Assembly: GCF_010015445.1 (NCBI RefSeq)
Contig: NC_053123.1
Location: 4,648,148-4,712,147 of the forward strand
Length of the DNA: 64,000 nt
Source of the DNA: Perca fluviatilis
Lineage: Eukaryota; Chordata; Actinopteri; Perciformes; Percidae
Direction: 5' to 3'
A program made the position numbers and the translations under genes. Shown here piece after piece: positions 46,834-59,514 of this stretch (its first letter is position 1; each line of letters begins with the position of its first letter). The notes beneath the pieces were generated by a model. The model worked only from the letters and a program-made list of their open reading frames with translations. It was not told where the DNA came from and did not search any database.

Positions 46834-49190
46834 ATTGTCATGTTTCTCAAAAAAAGGATGTTTTGGAAGGAAACTCTTTGTATTCCCGGCGTGTTTGAAG
46901 TATCCCTTCAACACAAAGCCAGCACAAGGAAGGAAAGCTTTAGGAAGCCAGGCTCTCTGCTGAGAGCAGAAATCAAACTGATCTCAGGTCAGCGGGAACA
47001 GGCCCTTCAGCGCTCTATAAGTATCATTATAGGATGAAAGGGTTAGCTGCAGGTCAGTATTTGAAATACAAGTCATGGATGCAAACTATTCCATTTCCAT
47101 CTGAGGAGAAAATCTATCAGCTCATGCTGTGCATGCGGTGGCAGCTGCTGTATGTCCTTGTCCCTGTGTGTGTTCAGGCCTTTCCAGAAACCTCAAATCC
47201 TGCTAATCTTATAGTAGAGTCCAGCTTTAAAAGCATTATGCAGATATATGGGCATCAGTGTATATGTCGGCCAATAAGCAACTAAAGAAATTGCAATACA
47301 GTAATGTCCAAAATGGGTTTGATGTAATTTAGAAACAGTGTCACCTCTATATATGGGCACCCATATATAGTGAATTCTGTGATTTAAGTAACTGTACACT
47401 TATGTTGTGTTCACACAGACCACGTAATTCGTTTTGCGTCGTGTTACTCGCGCAAGTTTGATCGCTCGAGTTAAAATATTTAAACTCACGCGGATTCGAG
47501 AACGGCGCGAATTGTGCGCCTTCGCATCTTGCCATTCGCATTGTTTATTTCGTCCAACGCAAATTCACGTCTATTCCCGTCTTTGCATTGACTTTGCATG
47601 TCATCAGCAGCAGCAGATAGCTGTTTTCAGAAGAAAAAAACACTTTCTCATGCTGTCTGTCTGAATATATTTAAACAGACGATATGAGAAAGTGTTTTTT
47701 GAACATCAAAGCATGTCAACATGTTCTAGTAGAAACACAAAATGCAAGTATGAACCTGAAAATTAGCGTAATATGGGACCTTTAAAAGTCATAAATATGG
47801 ATATCGGTATTGGCCTAAAAAATCAGCTCGATGGTGTTTTAAGCCTTCCAGGCAGCTAACCCTTACCTTAACCCTAAACATAATCATTGCCATGCTGCCT
47901 GGTTGGGGGCTTAAAACACCAAACACTCAAAAGTCCAGTATCAGTCAATACAGTCTAAACAATACGGAAAGACAAGCGCAACCCACTGATCAGATAGTAG
48001 AATACTTCCATCTATTAGCTTTGGCTTGTTCGTCAGTGTCTTCTACCTTTATTAGCAAAGGACAATGTTAAACATGTGAAGCTATGAACATCTATCCAGT
48101 CTAGCTGTGGGAAGTTAATTATATCCCCTCAGTTCTGCAGCAGTCTTTTACATTCATTCACTCACAGTGAAAAATAGTTTGTTTTGTGCACATTAGTTAA
48201 CTTACTCAGTAAAGACAAATAACCTCTGTGCAAGCAGGTTGGAATATATTTCCAAAACCAGGTCCTAGATCTACATCATTTTCACACCCAGCGAAAACTG
48301 GGGGTCATTTTCCCTTCTCTGTCCACAGGTGCTGATGAGCAAAAGCAATAAGCTCCTGTCTTTGGATAATGTGGTTCCCAATCCAAAGGGCAGGCACACT
48401 GCATTATAGAGTCGACAGTTCTTTAAAAGGAAAATTTCTGCATGAATGCTCTTGTTCGTCCCTGCCTTTATCTCCCAGTGTTATCATTATTGCAACTCTG
48501 TATGAAGAGGAGGGCTTAGAAATACAACTGAACACACCTTAACGCTATTTGAAATGCAATAGATACATTCACAATTGCACTGCCACCTCTGTGCAATGTG
48601 CTTAAGTATAAGAATATAAATCAGTGAGGCTGTTTGAGTCTTCCTAAGGGTACTTGCCCTGTGATTGGGCTATTTTCTGTCAAAGATTAGACTGCCTGTA
48701 TCTGGAAGGCATTATACAAACCAACTGCCCTTACAACCGAGCTCTCCAGCTGAGAAAGAGGCCGGCTGGCAGAACTTCAAGGTGAAAATCCTCTGTCAAT
48801 CCACCATGAAGAGAGAGACGCACAAACAACCTGCAATCAGATGATGGCTATTTTTCAGCTGGACAGCATGAGACAAGCATGGCTTCCTATCCCATCTTCT
48901 GATACTATCATCACCATTCCCCACTGATTACTATCTTGAGAAATGATAAAAAAGGGTGCTTTTACCTTGCTTAGGACTATTCCTCTCACTGTCTTTAAAG
49001 GACAGATGATTGCCACGCGCCAGCAGGCCACCTTTCATTTAAATGCCCTTTTTTAAAGGGGGAGTAAGATGTACTGTGATGAGGGATATAAAATTGGCCA
49101 CCCTTTTTTTTCTCAGAGGCACTTTGGTGACTAAATTTATGTCATAACACACACAAACACAAAAAATCATGGGATTAGAGTTAGAATTGA
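46834..49190. other. lypd1 intron 2, no gene recognised
   Basis: 47400-47781 looks like TE remnants: it contains a hairpin (CACTTTCTCAT at 47641-47651 with ATGAGAAAGTG at 47685-47695) and ends ATGGGACCT before TTAA at 47782-47785, as in the MITEs at 7.2 and 26 kb. 48390-48432 is the first copy of a 43-bp direct repeat. No exon recognised. Confidence 0.5.
48390..48432. repeat. 43-bp direct repeat, copy 1
   Basis: Starts GCAGGCACACTGCATTATAG and is identical over 43 bp to 49865-49907. The two are 1475 bp apart with unrelated flanks. Confidence 0.9.
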
Positions 49191-51040
49191 TCAATTATTT
49201 GTGCCACAAAGTTACTATATTTTAAAGTTGCACTAATCAATATTTCAATGTCAACAATAGATCAAATGACAGTGTGTAATGTAAAAAGGGTCACTTGTTT
49301 TGACGAGCCCACAGATAATTATTACCCCCATAACAGTGTGGTTCCAGCACCACAGAGAGTTTGAACATATTTCACTCCAAAATTCACTTTTTCAGCTTTA
49401 AGCTCTCCTCAACCTCATTTCCAGCCTCAGCAGGCAGCTGTTTTTAGGGGAAAAAGCTATAATAAACCCACTATACACTACCTGCTCAGCACCAAACAGC
49501 AGACAGACAAAGTTACCGACTAGCTGGGAACCAGATGAATCAGCGAGCTTATGTTTTATTTGTTCTGGTACAGTACACCTGGTCCCTCCCCTTTTCAGAC
49601 AAGTTTCCAGGCAACCAGGCCCTGGCCAGGCCAATCACAACAGTTTATTTAATATGGGGCGGGTTTCAAACAATGATAATTTGCAATGCCTTTGTGCTTT
49701 ATGCAAAATACTTGATGATGTCATTTTTGGCGAGCATAAACCTAGCTTGGTAAAGAGAAGCGCAGATGAGGCATTTTCGAAAACAACCAAGATGGCTGCA
49801 GCTGATGTGGAACTTTCTGTTGAAGTACTATTTTCAAATTTGAATGGCGAAAACGGCAACGGATGCAGGCACACTGCATTATAGAGTCGACAGTTCTTTA
49901 AAAGGAACCCCCCCATGGTTTGTCTTCTCAGTGAAAATGTACACAGGGCAGGGCAAATAAGCGTAATGATTCCCAGCGGATTGCTCTGAAAGTCAAACAA
50001 TAGTGGTTGATGTGTCAGAGCAGCATGGTGATGAAAGATGATCAATGGCATCTAATTATATAGGGTTTTGTTATGAAGTCTTCTCTTAAGGTAGTTAACT
50101 ACAGAAAGTGAAGTGATTTCACCACCTGGAACTTCTGCATCTCATCTCTAAATAGGTTGTTGGGGCATCTGGGCTGTTTGAGGGCACTGGTTCAATGTCT
50201 GAAATCAAGAAGGAAAACCAAATCGTTCGATGGCTTTCATGAGAATATCAAGTATTTAGATGATCAGGACGTCTAAGATGAAGTCAGGAGGGGCGTTCCA
50301 GCCTTCCTACAGTGAGAGGTGATGAGGTTTCGTAATGAAAATCATGTGATTCTGGAAATCCAGCTGGGTTGGCGTCGTCAAGTGTGCTCATAGCCTCAGG
50401 CGGCATGAGACAGTATCACTCCTCAGATGCACAGTGACAAGACCGGTTTCCGATGATCAAATAGCAACCGGCGACTTTGTCCCAGCTAGTGTCACACTGC
50501 TCTTCATGTTAAACAGCCGAAGAAACAACTGAGTAGCAAGCAGGATGGAGACGAGCGGCGACTGCACTTGTCTCCTCCTGATTTCATGCCTTATCTAAAT
50601 TAGCTTTTGCAATTTGCAAAACTTAATTTATTTTATCGGGAAAAAAGGAAATGAAAATGTAGTTAGTCACAGTAGTTTACATTCATTTGGTTAAATAGAG
50701 GGACTGGGCATGGCTGCGGACGTTTGTCTGATTGTGTGATTTGGAGGGCTGTAAAAATGTAAACGAGTGTTTCTGGAGTGTTTGCTATGTATGCTCACGG
50801 TTTTTTCAAACATCATAGGTTTCTTTACTAAAGTGTGCGATTACTTCAGAGCTGAAACGCTTTCCTTCATGAACGTCTTGTGAAAGTTTTTTTAGTCTGT
50901 TGCACCCGAAACCACACTCAGCAGTGACGTCACAGTATCCTCACCATCACATCATAGCAGTGACGTCAGGACTTCGACCACTTGTGGTCAGACAAAGTTT
51001 AATGACAGCCTTTCTAGCCATGCTAGCGGCATTGTTCTAG
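49190..51040. other. lypd1 intron 2, repeat remnants
   Basis: 49224-49864 begins TTAAAGTTGCACTAATC and resembles a TTAA MITE whose right end is missing. 49908-51040 is plain sequence with no recognised exon. Confidence 0.4.
49865..49907. repeat. 43-bp direct repeat, copy 2
   Basis: Second identical copy of 48390-48432, immediately after the truncated MITE-like stretch. Confidence 0.9.
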
Positions 51041-51044
51041 AGAT

Positions 51045-51765
51045 GGCAATGTCTGCAGGTCTGTTGGTCTGTCGGTCCACCACTTTGGTCCAGACCAACT
51101 ATTTCGTGAGCTTAGAATTATAAGGTTCTATCTCCACTTTTGGTTGAAATTGATTTTTTGACATAATCTGATCCATTAGGTGTTTATTAATGCCTGTGTG
51201 GTGTTATTTTTGTAAAACAAATATTTTGTTAGTTAGTTATTAATAGTAGATTATACTACATAACAGTTTTGCCAGCTGGGATGTAAAAACTTTGATGCTC
51301 AATATCTCAGAACTACCCTAAACGGAGATAGAACCTTATAATTCTAAGCTCACGATTTTAAGGCATTGGCATGAAATGTATGATTGTTGTTGGATGTTGT
51401 TGTTTCGTAGAAATGTGGTACACACATTCATGTTCCCCTCAGGATGAATTTTAATGACTTTTGTGATCCCTTAAATTTTCCTCTAGGGTCATCATCAGGC
51501 CAATATTTTATATGTTCAGTACTTTGGTTCATGACCAACTACCAATAAAACTAATGACACTCCCATCAGCCTCAGCTGTGGCCTACTTTTAGTGCTAATT
51601 ATTTTATGTTAGCATGCTAACACGCTACACTAAAATGGTGAAAATGGTAAACATTATACCTGCTAAACATCAGCATGTTAGCACTGTCATTGTGATCATG
51701 TAAGTACGCTGATGTTAGCATCTAGCTCAAAGCACAGTGTAGTATAAGCACCCAGTGGAGTTAGT
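51045..51765. repeat. Dispersed fish repeat (GTCGGTCCACCACTTTGGTC type)
   Basis: Contains GGTCTGTCGGTCCACCACTT, then GGTACACACATTCATGTTCC, CAACTACCAATAAAACTAATGAC and the TTAGCATGCTAACACGCTA block. I recognise these as an abundant fish repeat of uncertain class. Split by the inverted-repeat insert at 51104-51355. Confidence 0.65.
51104..51355. mobile_element. Small MITE with 31-bp perfect inverted ends
   Basis: CGTGAGCTTAGAATTATAAG GTTCTATCTCC (51105-51135) is the exact reverse complement of 51324-51354. About 190 bp lie between them. Removing it roughly restores the host repeat around CAACTATT and GGCATGAAAT. Confidence 0.75.
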
Positions 51766-51769
51766 CAGA

Positions 51770-54055
51770 CACGTCTTGAATAAAGGTTACCTTGCACGGC
51801 AGCTGGATTCTCGCAACATCATGAGATCTCGCTAAAATCGCGGGATCACAAGATCACACAAACATCCATCTGGTCAGACTTCAAGTAGTCTGGCTCACGA
51901 ATGTATATTGCTGTGATAGAGTCTCTCAAGCGCCGGATGTCCCTCCACTCTCGCTATCTCGGCTATCGGGGCTTAGAGCCACCCAGGACGGTTGTGATTG
52001 GTTTAAAGCTTTAGTGCGTAACTTTTTGACATTAATGAATGTCCGTTACATTCAAGCCATTGCCAAATGAGTTGATACAAAGCTAATTAAGACTTTCAGC
52101 TCCACAAAACTCTCTCTGGATTTCTCAGTATGACTATGTTCACTCTTCTGAAGAGTCCATCATGTTTTTTTGATCCTCCGTGTCCTCCTTGGCTACTAGC
52201 AACTGCGTGTGGATGCGCCGACAGTTTTGTTGTCATTACTTAGAACAGACAGAAATTACATACAATAGCTTTAAAGAAAGAAAAGAGTGTTTAATCACCT
52301 ATGCGAGGCGGAACCACCCTGGTCTATACCAATCAGTGTCCCGTGAGGAGCTACTGGCAGCTACGGCGGGGTTTAGGTATGTGTGACGACACGGAGAGGT
52401 GACTGTGAAACTGGGGTTAACTTTACAAAGAGTTTTGTCACCATTGCCCAATATCAAACTGTCTTGACAGCGCTGACCTTTGAGAGAACAAAGAGCCAGA
52501 TGTATTTTAATCACGTACATGATTCAATGCCTTTTAGGTTTTCCTCTGTTTCCCCTGATTGGGTTGGTGTAACATAATTGTGCTGCAGTTTTGGCTAGAA
52601 CTGCCTTGAAAAAGAGCTTTAGAGAGAGAGAGAACATCCTGGTTACATAAAGGTAATACAAGAAATTACAAGTAAAGGCATTCCCAAGTGCCTAGGACTT
52701 TTAATTCTTGATGTAAATCAGGCTTTTATCACCAAAAATACCTGATATCAATTTTATTATCCCAACTGACCATTTATCTGAATGACATCTTTATGTTGGC
52801 TCATATAACAACTGCCATCTGATTTCAAGTTTCAAGATAGTCAAGTTTGATTTAGAAGGATAATAAAGTCCACAGAGCAGACTGATAGACAGTCTAACAT
52901 ACTTTAGGTGATGCACCACTCCATCCAAGAAAGAGATTTTGTCTTTGAGTCAAGGGCAGCCCAGTCACTGTTTTATTTAATAGCAACATCCAAAAAAAAC
53001 CTGTGTTGAAAATTGAAGTTTTCTACTGCCATTTATGGCATTAACTTATATAACTATTAGGAACCAAAAGCCTGTCTTGACACTATTCTGTGCCTTCTCT
53101 CAAAACCACAGACGTCCAACCAGTGTCAGAGATTGTTATTGTTATTTGGTTAAAATCTCATTTAGAAGAGCAATCAAAGGTTCTCCAGACTATGGGACAT
53201 ATTTGACTGCACCCTCTTCCCTGTGCAGCCGACCATGCTGATTCTCATTAGACTAAAGTTCTCTCAGCGCTCCAAAGTTGATAAGAGATCTCACCCTTCT
53301 CCCCATAAATTAACAGCATAACTTAGAATGAAGTGCTGAATCTTCAAAGTCCCATGCACACATTAAATGAAATCCCCCCTAAGCGCTTCAGATGTTATAA
53401 AGTGAGTGTTTTCCTGTTGTGCTGACTGAGATTCATTTTGGTGATATTATCTCAACAAATGCGGCAAGTCACAGCATTTATTGTCCATGCTCATAATTAA
53501 TACATATGTAATATAATCACCATATACCAGAGGGATGTTTTTGTGTATTTGTCCTGAATTTCAGTTAGAACACTTCTCCTGGCAATGCATAATGTCAGCG
53601 TCATCAAAATCAAATATTAGACCATTAACAACATTATGAATAATTTGGATGTTTTACAGTTGGGACTAATAGATAACAGATAGTAATATACTTTGTCTCT
53701 TCAACTTTTCCATTAATAAGGATGTCAGAAAAACCAACAACCGAAATAAATATGTTGTGCTGCTGTATTGGAAGGAGCTCCGCTGGAGTTTTGCCGTAGA
53801 GTGGTTCAATAACAGGCGCTCCTTCTCACAGCTTTAGCATTGTGTTCAAAGTGCTGCACTATCTTGACACATTTATCTGCCTGGGCAGCTGCACTCCATT
53901 TGTGGATGTGCTGCAAAAAGTAATATTTCACTCTGGCGGTACATTGTTATCTGTAGTGGACACCGTTTGGAGGAGTTCTTGAGTAGAAAGTAGTCACTGA
54001 AAATTATATTGTTACATACACCTAGGGAAGCAGCCAATGATAATCAGTGTTTCCT
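51770..54055. other. lypd1 intron 2, no gene recognised
   Basis: 52004-52230 (TTTAAAGCTTTAGTGCGTAAC and following) resembles the left half of another TTAA MITE; its right end is not visible. The remainder shows no exon. Confidence 0.4.
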
Positions 54056-54059
54056 TTAG

Positions 54060-54593
54060 ACCGGTTACACACTGGCTGCGTGGCGTGAGCGTGGCGTTTC
54101 TGTTGCGTGTCAGCTGCATGGATTTTTCTATGTCTTTCCACACCAGAAACGTGTCTGACGCGGCGCTGCTGCTGCTAGCCTTGTCTGGACACATGGATGT
54201 TTCCCATTGATAAAATTAAATCCCATGTTAAACATAAATATATTCTGATTTGATTACAGCAAAGATAACGTCGGCAGTATTGACGGCAAAATAGACTACA
54301 GAATATTTCGTTCTGTATTGACAGGTGCAATATTAGAATTTTTTTTTTATTACATTTATATCTGCATTTATATCAAAACCTAGAGACTTTCAAACATCAA
54401 CATGTCATTTATTAATATGTATTTGTGTCTAAATGACATATAAACATCTTTTCCTATCATATTTTGCCTGGAAACGCTTCCAACCTCGCTTTTGTGTAGC
54501 GTGACAAATAGGCGTCGGTTCTATTTCTAGCAGGCACGCGATTTCGGCGCGGCTCGAGCCACGCAGGCAGCGCGCAACCGGCCTGAGCATTTT
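54060..54593. mobile_element. Probable MITE (CCGGTT ends, GC-rich sub-termini)
   Basis: ACCGGTTACACACTGGCTGC with GGCGTGAGCGTGGCGTTTCT on the left; on the right, CACGCAGGCAGCGCGCAACC with GGCGCGGCTCGAGC. The ends are imperfectly inverted. No target duplication found. Confidence 0.45.
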
Positions 54594-55607
54594 TTTTAGC
54601 AGTGGGGGCAGGTCCAAACACCCCCCACCATGAAACGGAACTGACACTTCACCGCAACACAAACAAATATATTTATTCACTCTATTCACACACATAATGA
54701 GGGGAATTTTCTGTTGTGATTGAACAGTATTTTTTGAGTTACTATATAGGCCAACTTTGATCTTGACATAGAGGCTAAGCATTCTGTAGCAAATAACAAT
54801 AAACCAACTGTTACTATTACATTATCTTAATGCAGTGTAACTACTTCAGCATATAAATAATGCACCCCAAATACAAACGTGAGCGAGGGCGTTTATTTGT
54901 GTTTTTTGCCCCCACGGTCAAATCAACATAGAGGAAACACTGATAATATTCAACGTTTTCCTCATGTAACGGTTTGTATGATATCTTACGAGAAGTTATG
55001 CACAATTTTTCGTGCTTTATCCTAGGAATCTCCAGCAACACGAGCGATCAGTGCCCCTGCATCAGCCCCTGGAGCACAGAACCTGTTTAGGCAACCAAAC
55101 TACTAGATTTAGGAAAAGATTATGGTTTGGGTTAAAGTAGTTAAGTATTAATAGTTTTTGTTTTCGAGCTTACGTATGTGGTATTAGTTAAGTACGTTAA
55201 CAAACACAGGGAAAAACATTACCAAGTTTTCTTTTACGTTTGAATTACATTTTCAATAAAAAAAAAAGAGATTTTCCTTATTCAGAGCAAAAATTATAAT
55301 TTTTATTATGTATTTACAACACTATCAGTATAGGAAAGCTGTTAAAAGCACCTGCACAGCCATGGAACTCAAACACAGGCGATTCAATTGTTTCTGTGGA
55401 ACTCAGGACACAGAACGGGACTGCCAACGTATTTAATCTTGGCAGAAATGGCGAAAAAACCTAACTATGGAAATGTAATTTATACATGTACACACCTTAC
55501 ATTTTGAAAGAAAATAAACTGTGCTCACTAATGCTGAAAATTGCAGATGCAAACACTGTAAACAGGTTAGAATGTCTTAAAATAATAATACAAATATTGT
55601 TGGTGTG
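54594..55607. other. lypd1 intron 2, no gene recognised
   Basis: 55090-55150 is related to the repeat at 9.6 and 40.4 kb (TAGGAAAAGATTATGGTTTGGG). Nothing else. Confidence 0.4.
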
Positions 55608-55884
55608 TAGGGTTGGGTATCGTTTGAATTTTTACGATTTCGATGCCGAACCGGTACTTTTAAAACGATTCTGATTCCTAAAGCGATTCTTGAAAAACTG
55701 AAAAAGTGTAATCTGTTTACTAGCGATCACGTGCAGTGAACGGTTAATATGCTTTTACGTCCATTTTGGTGAGCCCAGAGGGAAAATATGGCATTTTAAA
55801 AGTAGACCACATTTACGGTAGTTAGCCAACGGTAGACTACAGAGAAAGTTCCATAGTGGAACCGGATTTTGGTACCCAACCCTA
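55608..55884. mobile_element. hAT-like MITE (277 bp)
   Basis: Ends TAGGGTTGGGTATCG and GGTACCCAACCCTA are inverted; CGATTCTGATTCC and AACCGGTAC motifs lie inside. The flanking target duplication is not recognisable, so it is old or slightly mis-bounded. Confidence 0.65.
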
Positions 55885-56730
55885 TGTACCAATACTCTTC
55901 CTATTGTCTATTGTCCTCTGGTTTAGATTGGAGCACTTCAAGCAGCTCAAGTGTCAGAAACTGAAGCACTAAAAAGGGTTCAGTTAAAATCACTTCAAGT
56001 GTAATCGCTGAAGGCATTATATTTTCATGCTCCGTCTGCAGTTGAGGTGTGACTTTGTATATAAGCACCGAAAGCAGTTGAACTGTCGTTGAAAGAGATA
56101 AAAGCTGTGACAACTGTCAAAATGTCTAAGTGCCTGAGCTGTCAGTTGAAAAGCAAAAATTGTGTCAGTGGACTTGTCGAGGCTGAAAGCCGTTGAAATG
56201 TCATTCGAAGTGTAAGAACTGAAAGCAGATGAAGTGTCTTTAAGTTAAAGAGCTGAAGAGAGAGTTGGTGATGTGGTTGTGATTTAACATTCTTCACAAT
56301 ACACAGCAATGTAAAAGTCTGAAAAAAGATGAAACTTGAAATACAATTACAAAAAAACTATGAAAAGTATAAAAAGATGACTTAATATGATCATATGGTA
56401 AGTGATTGTTTGAGGTGAGAAAAGCCATCAAATCTGTATTCTCTTTCAGTGACTTATACTACTTATACGGCACCTCATTTTCCACTGACTGCCCGTGTTA
56501 CCGGCTCTCGCAGTTTTCCAATTACTGCTTGAGATAAAAACCAACAGATTATACAGACATTTGTCATGCCCACAGGGTTGTCTTACTTTGTACCACAGGT
56601 TTCTTTTTGAGTCGTCTTCATAATATCAACGGACATTTGAAGGTTTGAGCCGGAAACGACAGAGATTCTCGGACGTGTGATCCTTTAAGAGCTAGCGCCA
56701 CCGCTAAAATTAGAGATATAAAGTTAGTAA
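55885..56730. other. lypd1 intron 2, degenerate GAA-rich region
   Basis: 55915-56270 shows a loose recurring pattern around TGAAGTGT/TTGAAATGT/AGCTGAA, about 35-40 bp apart, suggestive of a decayed tandem repeat. Not coding. Confidence 0.35.
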
Positions 56731-56732
56731 GT

Positions 56733-58080
56733 AGGTTTATTTATATAGCACCTATCACCGACAGTCACAAAGTGCTTCCTAGGCAAAATAAATACAAATC
56801 AATAATCATTAAAAGCACAATAAATCTTAGTAAAACACAAAAGCATAAATACAAAGTAATACAGTCAATGTGGCTAAATGAACGCCCGACTGAAAAGATG
56901 CATCTTTAGCTGCTTTTTAAAGATGTCAACAGATGCAGCCACTCTTAAAACATGTGGTAAAGCGTTTCACAGTCTAGGAGCGATGGTTTTAAAAGCTCTG
57001 TCACTTTTGGTTTTCAGCTTAGAATGAGGAACAGCCAGTAAGCCCTGATCTGAGGACCTCAAAGATCTGCTGACAACATAAGGGTGCAGCCATTGACTGT
57101 TAATATGAATGGACAGAGCATGTGTGACGTCACCCGTTGGTTTGTGGAGATCTGTTATGAGTCGTCGAGTTTGCCGTTAGGGGTGCAGCCATCCTGGTTG
57201 CGGATGTGACGATTTTAGACGAGAGGGAGGAGAGAGGGAGGAGAGAGGGAGGAGAGAGGGAGGAGCCACAGACTGTTGGGTGCTATCTGACTGTGACGTT
57301 AGCTGAGAGTTGGCAACGCTGCTTACACTCTACGTTACGTTACGCTACACCCTTTCACCGGCAATCTGGATGCAACTGCTGCTGAAAGCTAGCTTACATA
57401 ATTTGAGGTAAGATTTAGCTTCGCTAGGTTTTAAATATATCTTTGTCCCATAGTTATATTACATATAAGACAGGACTGTCAATCACATCATAGCCATGCC
57501 CCAAAATACTCCCTGCTTTATTGTCGATTTTAAAATCAACGAGACCATAAATCAAAAAAATTAACATCATTCTGTGTTGCAGAAGACTTCAAACTAGCGA
57601 TTGAGACCATAAACTCATTATGAAAATGTTTACTGAGGTAATAAATCAAGTGAGAAGTGGGTCACTTTCTCATAGACTTCTACAGAAACAGACCTCTTTT
57701 TGCAACCGCACGAGTCTCCCCCTGCTGGAATTCAGATAGAATGCAGCTTTAAGGAGTCTCCCCCTACTACAACTCGCGCGACTTGTAGTTCCAATGAGAC
57801 AACCTGTAGGGCTAAAAGTTACATAGTGTTGCTTTAATATTAACAGTCTATGGGTGCAGCACATCACTAATGATAAAGCCGGTGCCTGACCATTTATGGC
57901 TCTGTATGGGATCACAAGAATCTTGAACTGGATCCTGAATTTAACCAGTAGGCGGTGAAAAAAGAGGCCAGGATAGGAGAAATATGAACATGACCTCCCA
58001 TTCTGGAGCAATTGTAAACGATCTACAGATGATTTACTGAGGCAAGTAAAAAGTGAAATTACAGTAAGAAACAAAGGCAT
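56733..58080 (-). mobile_element. L2-like LINE fragment, interrupted by hAT MITE
   Basis: 56733-57090 begins TTTATTTATATAGCACCTATC (complement of an L2-like 3' end). On the minus strand 58060-57853 includes SSVDRLQLLQN and, after a gap, VKFRIQFKILVIPYRAINGQ, matching the conserved C-terminal segment of L2-type reverse transcriptases, with frame damage. The two parts are continuous when the MITE is removed. Confidence 0.65.
57091..57852. mobile_element. hAT-type MITE (762 bp) inside the LINE
   Basis: Ends CATTGACTGTTAATAT and ATATTAACAGTCTATG are inverted (15 of 16). Perfect 8-bp duplication GGTGCAGC at 57083-57090 and 57853-57860. A short GAGGGAGGAGAGAG tandem (about 14 bp, 3 copies) lies at 57219-57263. 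Confidence 0.9.
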
Positions 58081-59251
58081 GTATAATTATTTCTAACTCA
58101 CACACTGGATACAACACGCCTGAGTTTAGTTATGTTTCAATGTTAAACACAGTGTGAGTCAGGTGTTATTCTCCAGGCTTTGTGAGAAGAAGGGCCATTT
58201 CCTTCCAGAGCTCTGCAACATTTTACACCGTTTCCATTGGATTACTCAACACCTTCTGGGACCTCCACTGATATTTGCAGTATGTAAGACATGGGAAGAT
58301 GCACAATTTAAATGAGCATGCAGTACTTCTGGTGTTACCATGCCTGTTATTTGTTGCACTCGGGTGGAGAAAGGAGGGATGCATTACAAGCGTTATTGGA
58401 AGTTCATGTGAATTTCTTTGAAATAAAATGTCAGCCAAATGTTACCGTCTCCCTCCACTAATCAACATCTTGTTCCAACAAGCTTTTCAAGTAAATCAAT
58501 GCTTTATAGTGCAGAATAAATTATATATATATTATATTCTGCCAACTGGAATGGTCACAGCTGAGGGTCTCTTTAATTCCCTAACTAAAGCTCATTGTGA
58601 TGGGGATTATTGCTGGTGGAGATAAGTCAACTTTTCTGAGAGGGATGCTTTTCAAAGGAGCTTTAAAAATTGAATCCGGTCACTGGAAATGACTCGAAAT
58701 AGACTTATTTTTTTGCACAGATTTCCTGTAAATAGGATAGAGATAGAGAGATATCAAAATAACTCAGAAAAGGTTTTGGATGTCTTTGTGGGCACGGATG
58801 GGTGCACAATAGATGATTATACTTAAGGTCCACAATTGAACGTGTAGGTATCAAATTAGAAACTAACCGATCATTAATGAATAGGGAGTTGCTGAATAAC
58901 TCTAAATGAAGAATAATATATAAAATAAGTTACTTGAAAACAAACTGCGAATGCAAATGACTCTAGCCAGCAGTAACTACGGGGAGCCATTCTCAGTCCA
59001 GATAATGAACACCTGAGGCCACACTTTTCTATTTTCAGACATAAAAGCTAATTACTAAAAACTGCACAACGTTAGGAATGAGCATTGCTGTGGGATAAAC
59101 CGGATGTTGTGGTGTAGCTCCCACTGTTCAGGCCAAGAAGTCTGCTTCTGTGTGCAACAAACTTTTAGATTAGTATCAAAGTTTAGGATATCTCATGTTG
59201 CATGTTGTCATCTGGTATTAAAATGGCCTGCCCTCTGTGGCTGTGTTTAGG

Positions 59252-59310
<59 letters not shown>

Positions 59311-59510
59311 GTCATGTGCTTACACAGTATGTGCATTGTAGTTCAGTTGCATGCAGATGATAAATTATTCCAGCCTGACCACTTCTGTACCTGCTTTTGA
59401 AGGTCTGAAGTCATTGTGGAAAAAACTTGACATTCTATAATTCAAAGCCTTAATTCCAACTTTACACATTTGGTTCTGGCTGATTAGATCTCTGCTGTGA
59501 GGTGGAGCAC
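58081..59510. other. lypd1 intron 2, no gene recognised
   Basis: Low-copy sequence. 59255-59308 is a perfect (AT)n microsatellite of about 27 units. No exon. Confidence 0.5.
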
Positions 59511-59514
59511 TGCT

